From: Sipunculus nudus
Lineage: Eukaryota; Annelida; Sipuncula; Golfingiida; Sipunculidae
NCBI GenBank assembly: GCA_026874595.1
Contig: CM049320.1
Coordinates: forward strand, 6,017,464 to 6,081,463
DNA length: 64,000 nt
Direction: 5' to 3'
Positions 13,870 to 25,350 of the stretch are shown piece after piece. Under the pieces are notes generated by a model, which ran no database searches, had not been told where the DNA came from, and saw nothing but the letters and a program-made list of their open reading frames with translations. Each line of letters opens with the position of its first letter. Within the stretch, counting starts at the first letter, position 1. Position numbers and translations under genes: made by a program.

Positions 13870-14148
13870 ATTCCCATTCTTCCCGGAAAAAAATGAGAAT
13901 TCTCATTTTTCCCAGGTTTGAATTTCAAAAATGAATTCCAATCTCTCCCGGGAAAAATGAGAATTCTCAATTTTCCCGGGAAAGACTGGTATTCTCATTT
14001 GTCCCAGGAAGAATGTTAATTCTCATTCTTCCCGGGAGGAATTGGAATCCCTAATTCGTACCATCTCTGGATTCTCACTTTTCCCGGGAAAAATCAGAAT
14101 TCTAATTTTTCCCGGGAGGAATCCGGATCTTCCCAGATTCTCATTCTT
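13870..14148 (-). repeat. Right inverted terminal array of CCCGGG/GAATTC palindromic subunits
   Basis: About eight modules of TTCCCGGGA(A) alternating with GAATTCTCATT variants. The outer 75-80 bp is the reverse complement of the left end at 8927. Because each subunit is itself palindromic, single strands could form multiple small hairpins as well as one long fold. Confidence 0.75.
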
Positions 14149-14153
14149 CCCTC

Positions 14154-14155
<2 letters not shown>

Positions 14156-14212
<57 letters not shown>
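14156..14212. repeat. (TA)n microsatellite
   Basis: Pure dinucleotide run bordering the inverted array. Confidence 0.95.
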
Positions 14213-14919
14213 TTGGTGTGTTCTCTTTTTACCACTGCGTACGTAACATACTCTTTGAATTAACAGAAAAACAATCTTAATGTTTGATACGACAGGGTGT
14301 ATATCTATGGTGTATCTAAAAACCGAAGATCTCCGGCAGGAGATCAAAATAAAACCCGGAGATCGTAATATCTTAATTAATAAGGCAGCGATGCATATTA
14401 AACCTTCCCTATACAATACTTTATGACATCCGCATCGAATATGACACTGAATTTGCAATTGCACAAGGTATTAATTGAGTTATCCAAGGAAACCTCATCC
14501 GGAGACGACCCGGAGATCATCCGGAGACCGCCATTTGCCCGGTGATCCGCTTCCCACTGATTCCCACTCGCCACAACAGATGCCGCCACCTACATGTCTG
14601 CCGTTCCTGCTCTGATATGTTATATCGTTTACGAGTCTGATTTTCCTGCTGTTTTTTTATTTGTGGTCTGTTTTGGTGTAGAGGATGCACTTATTTCAAA
14701 AGAATGTGTATCTATAATGCTTTCCGGCATCCCTACTGGACTACAATTTGAGGCTGGAAGCGAGGATGAACTGTCGTCTTTATTTTTTTTTCTTTACTGT
14801 AACAATTACTCTCTCCAAAATCAAGTTTAATTCTCACTCGTTTCCTTGCTGAATTTTTCAAAATTGATTTCGGTGTTTTTTAACTCTAACATTATGTAAT
14901 GGCGTTTTGACCGGGGTAG

Positions 14920-14986
<67 letters not shown>

Positions 14987-15467
14987 TTCAGTTGCCTTTG
15001 CCAAATATTTCGGCCCCCTCCCTTAATCAATCAATCAACCAAACAAAAATGAAAGTTTTACTTTACCTTTACTGCACGCTTATTTGGACAAAAAATTAAT
15101 GAGCATGATTTGAATCATCAATCAGTTCATATGATAATTAGCTTCCGATTAAATATGAACAATACACAATTTCTACAAAAACATCAAACTTACCGGAAAA
15201 AAATGATACAAGAATCAATTGAGAAAATATTAACAGTGACGATTGTCAAATTTTTCTTAGGCTAGTCCTGTTTATAAAAGCTGTTAAGACTAAGTTTTTT
15301 TATTAAAAGCAACTGCCCCGAAATCTGTCCACATGAATACAAGCATTGATCGTGCTGGTTACTGGATGCATTCAACTTGTGTGCAATACAGTAAATGACA
15401 TGCCATAGAGGCAGAGTTTCAATTTGGGTTGTGAGTTGACATGTATTATTTTATGTTAATGCATCAT
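14213..15467. other. Intergenic DNA with a (TA)n tract
   Basis: Contains a 63-bp (TA)n at 14922-14984. A short frame at 14594-14830 has no recognised domain and I do not call it a gene. Confidence 0.5.
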
Positions 15468-15622
15468 TTGTAGCCTTATGTTAAGATTATGGGCTGTTTA
15501 CCACGATATGAATGTAACATGATGGAAGATCATTGTGATGCATTCCTCGACATTGCTTGTATCACGACTCACGTTAGCCCAACATAAATGCCTACTGAGT
15601 CGTATTGTCAAGGCTAGACATA
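15468..15622 (-). repeat. Dispersed repeat, copy 2 (inverted relative to 5.2 kb)
   Basis: On the minus strand it reads GACTCAGTAGGC, then GAGTCGTGATAC, 'cgaggaatgcatc' and 'cagcccataatct', matching the copy at 5243-5397. Confidence 0.7.
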
Positions 15623-15682
15623 TAAACGCAATGTGAAACTTGCATGTACATATTTTCATTTTTATAATGTCTGTTATATATT

Positions 15683-15895
15683 TGCCTCCGCCAGGAAGGT
15701 ATGCGTTCTTCCTCATTCATGTGTGTGTTTGTGTGATGGTGTTTGTGTGTTTTTGTGTGTGTGTGTTTGCGTGTGTTTATTCAAACATAACCCGTGCTGT
15801 CATGAACGGAGTCTCATGAAATTTTGAGCATTTCAGGAAAAGGCCAGGGAAGAACCGATTCGATTTTGTGATGGATCCGAAACATGAACCAGATT
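15683..15895 (+). repeat. CCTCCGCCA-type dispersed repeat with GT-rich centre
   Basis: Starts 'tttgcctccgccaggaaggt', has a (GT)n-like middle, then 'ctcatgaaattttgagca' and 'cgattttgtgatggatcc'. The order cctccgcca-ggaggt / GT-rich / 'gatgaaattt' / 'attttggtggtgatcc' is that of a repeat family found in many animal genomes, here decayed. Confidence 0.5.
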
Positions 15896-16326
15896 CAGGT
15901 ATTTCCCGACATTACTATTATTTCCTCCCGGAATACGAGGACCTTTCAGAAACTGAAAGGAATATAACAGGCTTTAAGTTTAGACATTTTGTATCAAATT
16001 TACTACATATCTGTTAGCTTCAAGAGTGTCGACCACTGAAGCGAATATTTTGTGAAGATTCATTTTATTGCATTTAGTTAGAATTATCAAAAGATCACTT
16101 AAGCACTTGCACTTCTGGCCTTATTTTCTAAGTATCTTTGAATGCAGTTATATTGAATTGGAACCAGACAAATGGTACTGACAAAGCTATAGAATGTAGC
16201 CATCAATCAACATGTAATTTGGATTCTGGGACAATGTCCAAATCAATAAATAAAAATCCCATTTGTCGACTGGGCGCAGGAAGTTTATATCACTTGAGTC
16301 CCTTTAAATTCATCTTAACCCTGGAA
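15896..16326. other. Intergenic stretch upstream of the lectin pseudogene
   Basis: No recognised feature. It presumably contained the promoter of the ancestral lectin copy. Confidence 0.4.
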
Positions 16327-17670
16327 ATGGGAAAACACGTTGTTCTTGCATATGTTCTGTTGCGGTTTGCCGGGTACGGGTAGATATTTTTTTTTCTTTA
16401 GAAAGATATTTTCTTCCTGTAGTATTAATACTTAGCTCTTTAAAAGTTGTCTGATCTCTTTGCAAATAAGTTACTATTAAGTTCAAGGAAATTGATATTT
16501 ATTACATTTATTTTTATTAAAGAAAAAAAATTGATTATAGGCCTCTTATATATATGGAATGTAAGACAAGCCATCATCGTTGCAGGCTGTTTTTGCTGTA
16601 ACCAAACTCGAAAGGCTTCATCAATTACTTGAAAATCGGTGTGCCAAGCCGGATCTTGTCAAACATGTCAGACTAGTGGAAGAAGACCTTCAAAGGGATG
16701 AACTTTGCATGAGATGCGCCATGAATTACAACGAAAAAGGTTTCCTGCTGAGCTGTCAATGTCATCCGAAATGGCACTTGTGAACTTATCCTGACAAGGA
16801 CAGGGAATTATGATGCACATACTACTGACAGATGTTCCCTCTTTGTTGATGAAAATGGTGAGAAACTATTAGACACAAGATATATTGTATTAATTGACAC
16901 GATATACGTGAAATGATTTCATTAACTGAAAAGAAAATAACACAATTCGTACATCAGACATATCATAGCGCCTGTTTTTTTTTTTTTTTTGTTTGTTTTT
17001 TTTGGGGTTTTTTTTTTCTTTATCCCTTAAATACTCATATATGTATATATGTGTGTGTGTGTGTTATGCTATCAGCTTGTCCAGAGGGCTTTGGAAATGT
17101 CTTTCGCCAGGATACAGGTACTGGCGCAGCAACCTGTTATCAAATTACAGAAGAAATATCGGAGTGGCACGCGGCCCGAGAATTCTGTCCATTAATAAAC
17201 GCTGATCCTTCCAATGTGGAGACCCAGGAAGAAGCTGACCACATCAAACATTTGCTGAAAGGAAATGATGGTAGGCACAACATGTGCAAGGTATATGTTC
17301 CAAAACAGTTTATGAAAATAAAAAAGTTTTATTCTGAAGTATTCCTCATAGATATGTTAAGTCCGTGTAATTGTTGTCCAGAACGATTAATAATAGGGCA
17401 TTATTGTATAAAGTAAGAAGAAATAATGAAAGAAATATATTACAATGTTTAATAAATTGGGCTCGAGCCTCTGGTTCGGATGAGGAAAGGGAAGGGACAT
17501 GGAAATGGATAACCACGGAAACTCATGTTTCTTTCCACGACTGGATTTTAGGTGAACCAAACAATAAAGGTCTTGTGCATGACTGTACGGAGCTACGCTT
17601 TGCTTGCTGGAATGATAAGCTTTGTGATTAGGAAAGACCAGCACATTGTGAGAATAATGCAGTGTATCTA
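16327..17670 (+). pseudogene. Secreted PAN-like/C-type lectin, decayed paralogue of the gene at 20.3 kb
   Basis: The exon plan mirrors the intact gene. A possible signal exon is at 16327-16373 (MGKHVVLAYVLLRF). Exon 2 at 16586-16857 has ENRCAKPDLV and NGTCELILT in shifted frames. Exon 3 at 17076-17270 (CPEGFGNVFRQDTGTG..CYQITEE) has good splice sites. Exon 4 at about 17455-17667 has SGSDEEREGTWKW, LGEPNNKG and CWNDKLCD. Defects: in exon 2 an extra A in an A-run shifts the frame, and a TGA replaces the codon aligned with GTA. Exon 1 is one base out of phase. Exon 4 has lost a convincing acceptor and has TAG right after CWNDKLCD, before the last conserved Cys. Several independent lesions make a sequencing error unlikely as the full cause. 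Confidence 0.8.
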
Positions 17671-19424
17671 ATCGTTTTGTCGCTGTCGAATGGAGGAAGA
17701 AAAGGCTAAATATACGGGGGACAACAAAAGGTCTTTCACCTGTAACGCCTTAATCTCTTGTTATTTCACATGATATCAAACAGACTGTCTACCTGTAATC
17801 CGCAATGTTCTTTAGATTTAACCAACCTGGTTTGCCATTAATACGTAATGTAAAATATAATCATAATGTACGCATAAATAATGTTAACAATTTGTATGTC
17901 AATATCATGAGTAATTTTGAGATATTGGATAAAACATGTCTGTATAAACTGTATTTGTCTTCTACATTCAGAAAGCCAAATATTCACTGCCTTTGCCACA
18001 ATTTAGTTCAATGTTAAGTTTACCTTCTTTCACATGCATGTCTCTAGGCTATTGCACTTATACGTCGTGTAATATTGTCATAATAATCATCAAACTATAG
18101 ACCAATGTATGTGTCTGAAATAACCAAAAGTCAAGTTCGTACATTAGTCATACCGAGGTTCTATAGACAGCTTTTATTGATTACCATCGACATGTATTCT
18201 TAATTTAACTTCTTTTTCTCTGATTCTGTAGTTGTAGATGTTGAATGGTTTATATATTTGCGGCAGAGGAAACCTTAATTTTTTTTATGTTAAAAAAAAT
18301 CCTTCTGTTACTTATTCCAGCACTTTCAGAAGAATAAAGAATGCAAAGCCGGCGTGCGGTGGTGACAGAAACCTGACTGCACAAAGCATGGCAATCAGTG
18401 TTAGCAAAAACTGGAAAACGATTCCACAATGGGCATTATGACAGCAGAATGCGATTCTTTTTCTTTCTAGCTTTATATATAACAATGGAACAGGGAATAT
18501 AATGGACTATCTGCAGTCAAACGTGGACAAACTACCATCGAAGGCACTGCATGTCGTGGACAAACTACCATCGAAGGCACTGCATGTCTGTGGACAGGTG
18601 TATAGAGAAGGGCGTGTATTTACATATATAAGGTTAAATCTGCATAGACAGCAATGTCATCAAGTTCACGATAACATACAAAACTTATTTAAATTTTACA
18701 TTGGCAGGTCATTTGTGCAAAATATAAAATGATAATATCTAGAATTATGCTCATGTGAACTATAAGTGGATATAAAATGCAATTAGTCTGTTTAAAAACG
18801 GTCATCTACTTGTTAAACTACTTTAAATATAGATATGGCAATGCTGCTAACAAAACTAAAGGACAAAGGGGACTTTTTCTTTTTTCACGTTTTAAACTTA
18901 AATCGGTTAAATGCAATATGAGAAAATTATTATCAACATATGGACGTGTAAGGTTAACTCCCAATTTTACAAGAAAGAATGGTGACCAAATGATTCCAAT
19001 TGAATGTGTCAATGGACTTATCCTGACAGTTAAGGGATTCTTTTCTATGACATTGATCTTATAATGGTAGCTGCAGATGATCGATTGGTCCTTTTGACCC
19101 ACCTTACAGGGTCGCCTCTCACGGCGCAGAACATCAAAAGAACCGTGGACAAAAATACAATGATAAAGAGAGAATCGACAATCAATTTTAATTTTCTTTT
19201 CAGGACATTTTTGTCTTCCTGTGACTCTCACCCTGATGTTAGCGATTGCACAAGCCCTTAAAGCTGAGAAGCGGCATTAATGACCATTAATTATGCTTAT
19301 ACATGTACTTGGTAACGGTAATTATTTAATTTTGATGCATCCCATTCTCGGCACTTTGATAACGTGCTTCATCAGTCAATTGTTTGACTAGTCTTATCCA
19401 TTCATGTATATTATAACTATTATA

Positions 19425-19455
<31 letters not shown>

Positions 19456-20294
19456 GTAATGTTGTAAGTTAACTGGTTTTCCTCAAGGCTTTTTATATAT
19501 TATTATTTCATATGATAAAATATTGATAATGTATATATATATATATATATAAATGTGTATGATAAAATAATTATTTTATGAACATGTTAATGTATGTAGA
19601 TTGAAGGATTACAAGGGGTAAGGTCTGTACATTAAAGCAATCAATGTAGCAAGGAGAAATATTAAATTTAGGTATTCATACACGTTCTGTAAAGACTAGC
19701 TGTTTAAGCGTTTCATATCAACTGCATTGCTGGTTGTCATGCATGAAATAAATAATAGTTGCCTATATTTAAATTAAAAAGATATTTTACACACCAATTT
19801 AAAATTTAAAATATAATGAATACATCGAGTCCTTTAAAAAAGTGTATCTCTGTTCATATGTTTGATTGGCGCATATCATCATTGTTATTGTTCAGACCAT
19901 TTTTCATCCGGACGAATACTGTGACGGGTTAACATTAATAGGTTTAAGCGGAAACAGTTGTTCCATATTTTGCACAATGACATACCTTTTATGTGTCGCA
20001 CATTGAAGCGAATATACAATACGAACCATGTTTTAATTAGTGAAGCACCACCAATGTTGGCATTCTAAGCAGAAAAATATAAAATCATCTTTCTGGGAAA
20101 AAAAATTACGATAAGGTAATGCTAAGGGTATATTGAGGGACAAATGCATTTGATTTAAAAGAAATGTACATATGTACATTTTATCTGACTTGCAGGCCCA
20201 ATTCGGTATAAATTAAGAAAACCAAGCTCCATAGAGAGGCTGACAACGCATATGTCGTAAGTGGATCATCTGGGGTTGTCTAAGTTCATTCAAC
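17671..20294. other. Intergenic region between the two lectin copies
   Basis: AT-rich. A 33-bp tandem duplication lies at 18523-18588 (unit begins 'gtggacaaactaccatcg'), (TTA)n at 19431-19455 and a short (TA)n near 19530. Open frames at 18.2 kb and 18.8-19.2 kb have no recognised motif. Confidence 0.55.
18523..18588 (+). repeat. 33-bp tandem duplication
   Basis: Two exact adjacent copies of a 33-bp unit, followed by a short partial third copy (TGTGGACAGG). Confidence 0.9.
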
Positions 20295-20340
20295 ATGAGG
20301 AACCGTGTCTTCATGTGTATTTCCTGTTGCTGTTTATCAA
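20295..20340 (+). CDS. PAN-like/C-type lectin, exon 1 (signal peptide)
   Basis: ATG at 20295 opens MRNRVFMCISCCCLS, a short basic start and hydrophobic stretch suitable as a secretion signal, with the rest of the signal (TALA) supplied by exon 2. The donor is A then gtaggt, phase 1. This is exactly the phase needed by exon 2, which supports the start although the exon is only 46 nt. Confidence 0.75.
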
Positions 20341-20519
20341 GTAGGTACTATTCTCCAAGGAGAGACATAATTGGTTTTGGCTGATGCATTACAAGCGTTA
20401 TGGTTACGATAGTGAAATTCCGATCAGATATCCCCCCCCCCCCAAGAAAAAGAAAATATTGTAGCTAACAGTTGGTTTCATTTGAGTGTGAGCTTTATGT
20501 CAAACCGTAATCTTTACAG

Positions 20520-20774
20520 CTGCCCTTGCTACAATCAAACGAATAAGATTTTATCGACTGGAAGAAAATCGCTGTGCGCAGTCGGATCTGTCAGAAGGTG
20601 TTGGAGATCACCTTCGGAGGAACGAACTCTACTTGAGATATGCTCTTAAATGCAGTGAAAAGGCTTCATGCGTAGCTGTCAATGCCTTCATAAATGGTAC
20701 TTGTGAACTTGTCCTCACATGGAGCTACGAGGGACATGCCGGAGATGGATGTTCTCTCATTATTGAGGAACATT
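20520..20774 (+). CDS. PAN-like/C-type lectin, exon 2 (PAN/apple-like domain, residues 16-101)
   Basis: Acceptor TTTACAG, donor CATT then gtgaga, phase 1 at both ends. It reads YRLEENRCAQSDL, then NELYLRYALKCSEKASC, then VAVNAFINGTCEL. The spacing of Cys34, Cys60, Cys66, Cys77 and Cys93, with C..C...C-x-L around NGTCEL, resembles the PAN/apple fold, a small disulphide-bonded binding module of secreted proteins. The resemblance is by pattern, not strong identity. The same exon, damaged, is present in the pseudogene at 16.6 kb, so this domain pairing was ancestral to both copies. Confidence 0.8.
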
Positions 20775-20918
20775 GTGAGAAATTGCTATATTTAATTATG
20801 ACAATGTCAAAACAGAAAACAGGAAGAGTAAACGAAATAATATAATTTATCATAATTTATTAATTGCACTCTCCGCCGCTTAATCATTGATACATGTAAT
20901 ACTTTATTATGTCTTCAG

Positions 20919-21113
20919 TTTGCCCAGAAGGATTTGGGAATGCCTTTGCCCCGGAAACGGGGTTTGGTGTGGCCTCATGCTATCAGATTGAGGAAGAATC
21001 AAGGGAATGGCAGGCGGCCCGTGGATACTGTCGTTCCATAAATGCTGACCTAGCCAGTGTCAAAATGCCTGGTGAAGCAAGTCACGTCATGTTTGTATTC
21101 GACGGAAAGGAAG
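20919..21113 (+). CDS. PAN-like/C-type lectin, exon 3 (first half of CTLD, residues 102-165)
   Basis: Acceptor GTCTTCAG, donor GGAAG then gtatgc. It reads CPEGFGNAFAPETG, then ASCYQIEEESREWQAARGYC, then INADLASV. This is the N-terminal half of a C-type lectin-like domain in its long form (Cys102-Cys121 hairpin, then Cys138 of the core disulphide, and the ADLASV signature). Confidence 0.93.
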
Positions 21114-21209
21114 GTATGCGCTGTTTGAAACAGATATAAACCAAATAAGTTTTATGAAAGTGTTTGGATGAATGTTGTGCTAAACGAAACACAATATGAT
21201 GTGTTATAG

Positions 21210-21433
21210 AGAAGGGCATTTGGGTGTCTGGTTCGGATGACGAAACTGAAGGAACGTGGAAATGGGCCGCTACAGGAGATGACGTTGCCTTTGACGGTTG
21301 GAAGATTGGCGAACCAAATGACAGAAATGGTGGAGAAGACTGCATGGAGTTAAGTGTTCTTGGCTGGAATGATGCACCTTGCGGTACGAAACACAAAGCG
21401 TTATGTGAGACAAATGCAGTGTATAATGGATAG
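21210..21433 (+). CDS. PAN-like/C-type lectin, exon 4 (second half of CTLD and stop, residues 165-239)
   Basis: The whole protein is 239 residues: signal, PAN-like module, CTLD. This exon follows a TTATAG acceptor and reads KGIWVSGSDDETEGTWKW, then WKIGEPNDRN, EDCMELSVLGWND, then CGTKHKALCETNAV. The usual WIGL is IWVS. EPN (200-202) and WND (218-220) are the calcium/sugar site motifs, and EPN predicts binding of mannose/fucose-type sugars. Cys138-Cys231 and Cys210-Cys223 complete the two core disulphides. All four junction phases agree and there is no stop before TAG 21431-21433, so the gene looks intact. Likely role: secreted calcium-dependent lectin, perhaps in innate recognition; this is inferred from family. 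Confidence 0.93.
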
Positions 21434-24400
21434 TATATAGAACCATCTAACAACCATCTGATGTAAAATCTTGTTAATGATAATAAATGCAGAAGAACAT
21501 TCCATTTATTTAACCTTTCTACAAACAATAATAATGGCGTTGTCGAAAGACAAAAGGTTATTAAATTATGATTTCATTCGTATTTCGTACAACGGTTCTC
21601 TTTTGGGATATCTTTGATGGGATTGCCTTAGATTATGCAACATACCTTGAGCAATTCTTGCGACCAAAAATTTTTTGCCCATCACACTTACGCTACCGGA
21701 CAATGATGTTCCTTAAACTCATTCGATTTCACTAAATTTATGTAGAGTGATTTGTTAGCTTTGGCGGAACTGCTCAGCTTGCTTGGCGCCGTGCATGTTG
21801 ACTGATTTTCTGCGAGCCACATGTATTGCTCAATTTATGCCCGGATAGAACAGAAATTATATAAACATTAAAATAATCCTGGAAGCAAAAGAAAACAAAT
21901 AAGTATAAACTGAGTTCAATTATATTTTATATGATTCTGTCGCCTTTTACCTGCTTTTCTCTGCAAGCCCTACGAACATTTGGTGTCACTGCCAACATTT
22001 TTGTGTATTTTTAACCTTTTAAAATATGCTCTTCGCTGTTATCGCCCTGATTTTAATAACCTGAAAATATATGCATTATCTCCACAAATGCGAAGCAATC
22101 AGAAAGTTTACAACGGCAGGCTTGTAGTCATTACTCACTCATTGAGAGCAAGACATCAAAATAAATTTAATGATCAAGCTGTCACCATAGTCACAATTTA
22201 TTTTGTATCTAGGCATCTTTATAATAGTTGATGAGACACGGCAAGAGATGTCGGGTGTGAATTTTTATCTGTAGAAGCTTCAGCTAAAATGTAGCTCCTG
22301 ATAATGTATTGATTTAGTTTCGTAGTTTGATCTGTTGCAATATAAGAACATAATTTGAAAGCAGTCAGAGACCGCATATATACCGATAGTTTTGGTCAGT
22401 TTGCGTTACGTAAGCAGAGGAAATATATTAATGTAGAGTTATGTATCACTGTCTCTAAATTTGATCGTGACCTAATTATCAGTAAATATCTCACAACGGT
22501 GAACAGTCATTTAAACATGAACATTTTTCTTTTAAAATATTTTTTGTTTCTTTTTATTTTATTCCTAACCCTCTACAAACGTTCACCAAAATGTGATCCT
22601 ACAGTTTTCAGTGAAGGGAATTGGACACAAAACAACCATCACATATTTAACCAAGCAATCAATTAATGATTCAACCTAAACTTAAAGCATACTTTTGTGG
22701 TCCAAATGTGTCGTCTTTGTAATGAGAAAACTTAGCTTTTTTGTGCAATTTATGGTGGTCTTAACTGTTATTCAAGTTTATCTTTATTTGTATTGTGATG
22801 AAGTGAAAAATATCTGTCAGGATATGGTTAATTTAAATGTGTGCTTCTGTACAGTAATAAACATAATTTTTTATATGTAGTTCTTATCTTTCTTGGTTCC
22901 AGGTTTCAATATACAGTCTTCGGTCACATTCAGTGCTGTGTCACGTTACATTTTTTAATATAAAAAATTAAGTTTGTTACTCGAGGTTAATTTTATTTTA
23001 TTTTTTTAATTTTTACAAGAATATCCTACCCATGTCTTAAAATATATAGATATTTCAAACAAGGGTTATTAAATTTAAATAGCTATAATTTATGTCCACA
23101 GCCCAATACCACATAAATACAAGATTCAATGAAATCTTTAGTCAGTTCCTCAGTCCACACTGACATCAGTTGTATTGGACGGAGACTTTCTACTGTTGAA
23201 TGTTGACTTTCCCAGCTTTACACTCCATAAGCCGTGAAAGTGGATGATGATCGTCTCAACGGTATTAGCTTTGGCGATCCGTGCAGCAGAAATAGCAACG
23301 ATATAATTGGGAGATTATTATCGCGCTAGAACCAGATAAAAATAAAATTCCCTGTGTCCTGTACGAGCCACCGTAAGATATATATAATCTAATTCTTATA
23401 AAAGTTGGTCCACTTTTGTCCTCAAAGCACTCTGAAAACTGCGTTTGGGATGACAGTGCTATACCTTATTTTAAAGGCTATTGTTCCTGCAGTGACCTCG
23501 CCAATAGAAGAATAATAATGTTAAATTTACACATCATTTCGAGTGATTTTTTGGTTGGAGGTTACCACAAAAAACAGCCGAACTGCCTTCGGCAAAGACC
23601 GGAATTCCACCGTCGTCTGGTTATTTACAATTAAGATCTATTGTGCATATGAACAACTCTTGCAGTGTGTTAAAAGCCTCTCTCTCCCTCTCTCGTGCTT
23701 GAATGACCGAGACGTGGGCCTGCCTTTAGGCCCATGTCTGGTTGGCACTTGGTTAAGTCATTTTGACTAGATGAGGGGCTTAACGTTAATCGACATAAGG
23801 TGAAGTTCAGCAGCCTGCCGCGATTGTTCTAGCTTCCCTGTTTATCAAGTTTAACTAGTAAACTGGCACTGTATGTTTTGGACAGACCTTTTGGCCATTT
23901 TGTGATTTAAAATATCCCTGTGTTGTATTCTATTATCTGTGGGGAAAAAGTCAAACAAAGTGTCGCTGCACTATCATGCACCTTGTATTTACATCTCCAA
24001 CAATTCTGGAAAAGTTGTATAGCAAAAACGAAACAAGGAAGCACGTACATAAGTTTCTGTTTATATTTACAATATAACCTTGCAAAATAGATGTATATAA
24101 AATATGTTTCACTGGCAAACAATTTCTGTTAGTTATATTTCGCATGAATGTTGTCGATGCATATTCTTTAACTGCTCTATTTACTAGGTTTTTTTTTAAT
24201 TAACGTTTATCGTGGCTTGATATTGGCGTAAAAGCGTGTTGTGTGAATGAATATTGGAGCATGTTAATCCTTGACATTCATAGAAGGACCGTCTGTGTGA
24301 AGAGTGTGACATAATGTCAACAAAGGACATTACCCAGCCGATAACCAGGGAGGAAACAGGGCTCATAAACGCAGACCTTCTTTTAAGATTTCATCAATTG

Positions 24401-24632
24401 AACTCTGTTTCCTTACTATTAGTGGATTTCCACTTTAAATACATAATTTATAGTCATTACAAAACATTATTCCTTACTTTGAGTGGTGTCCCATCTTAAA
24501 TACACCATATAATCCCTATAAAACACATTATTTAGAATTTTCAATCTCTTTTACATCTTCCATCTATCTACTGGCAATAAGTGAAAATTTATGTGTCATA
24601 TCACCGCACACTTTAAGGAGGATGGGTCCACT
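21434..24632. other. Intergenic region right of the lectin
   Basis: AT-rich, with several short frames lacking any recognisable motif. A weak lectin-exon echo lies near 23240-23335 (separate entry). Confidence 0.5.
23236..23335 (+). pseudogene. Possible relic of a third lectin exon 4
   Basis: One frame reads VDDDRLNGISFGDPCSRNSND, which lines up with GDDVAFDGWKIGEPNDRNGGED of the intact lectin. At DNA level 'ttggcgatccg..cagaaat' resembles 'ttggcgaacca..cagaaat'. The match covers about 70 bp only and ends in stops. It could be chance. Confidence 0.25.
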
Positions 24633-24826
24633 CAGGGGCGGATCTAGGAATAAGGAAAAGGATTGATCCAACCCAGGAGGACTAATGACCAAACCTAACA
24701 AAAAGTCCAAGAGTCCGGAAAATGGGGATCCAGACCGCAAAAACTGGTCTGAAACCCTTAAAAGAGGTTGCAGTGGCAAATAAAGGCAGGTCCGGACCCC
24801 CTGGACCGTCCTTAGATCCGCTTCTG
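24633..24826. mobile_element. Short MITE, hAT-like termini, 194 bp
   Basis: The left end CAGGGGCGGATCTAGGA and the right end, read inverted, CAGAAGCGGATCTAAGGA match at most positions. The interior is GC-richer than its surroundings. Ends starting CAGGGGCGGATC are seen in many animal nonautonomous hAT elements. A clear 8-bp target duplication is not visible. The long minus-strand frame here is transposon DNA, not a gene. Confidence 0.6.
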
Positions 24827-25350
24827 CCCCTAACAAGGTGTGCATATTCCCGTTTCTTTCGTTAGGAACAGCTTCCTTGCCTGAATACATACGTTCAATT
24901 CATCTTTCACATTTTCAAAACATCAGTCTAACAGTTGATCCTCTAACATTAATATTATATGCAACCAGTCAAAGAATCTCAAACATCAGAATGCCCCCGG
25001 AAAAGGATTGATCCCTTTCCGGTAAACATCATTACGAGCAGGTCGTAAAGGAAAACATACCGATGTATAAATTTCTTGCAACGAGCACAGTGCCGCAAAA
25101 TAAATGTAGAAATAGTTGTACTTATCTTTTTGTGACAGTATCCGAGTTGTTCGTACGAAGGTCACTGAAGTGTCATTTGGTATATTTTTGCATACTCATG
25201 AAGGAAAAACATAATGCATGTACATATATTGATTTACTAAAATAGCGTTGGTGTGATATAGGTTCATTAAATCATAAAGAAATGTATGTATCAACTTTCA
25301 CTGTTCTTTCGCCCACTGCCCTCGTAAGAGCAGGTATCACTTTATCGCTT
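24827..25350. other. Intergenic DNA 3' of FT1
   Basis: No gene seen. It presumably contains the 3'UTR and polyadenylation site of FT1, which is transcribed leftwards. Confidence 0.4.

Larger units (their letters stand above)
8927..14148. mobile_element. Foldback-like mosaic element with long inverted terminal repeats
   Basis: The outer ends match in inverted orientation for about 75-80 bp with few mismatches. The left end reads AAGAATGAGAATCTGGG then AAGATCCGGA, and the right end, read on the minus strand, begins the same way. Inside each end are several further copies of a palindromic subunit (TTTTTCCCGGGAAAAA joined to GAGAATTCTC). Long inverted termini made of short subrepeats are the architecture of foldback elements. 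No target-site duplication is evident; the left flank is (CA)n and the right flank (TA)n. No DDE transposase frame is visible inside. It may be a single nonautonomous element or two palindromic minisatellites that happen to face each other. Confidence 0.45.

Noticed and set aside
14023-14464. Long minus-strand frames with YIYIYI runs
   Set aside because: Translations of (TA)n and the palindromic array; similar frames arise at every TA tract.
22355-22666. 103-codon plus-strand frame with a hydrophobic stretch
   Set aside because: AT-driven composition, no splice context, no homology recognised.
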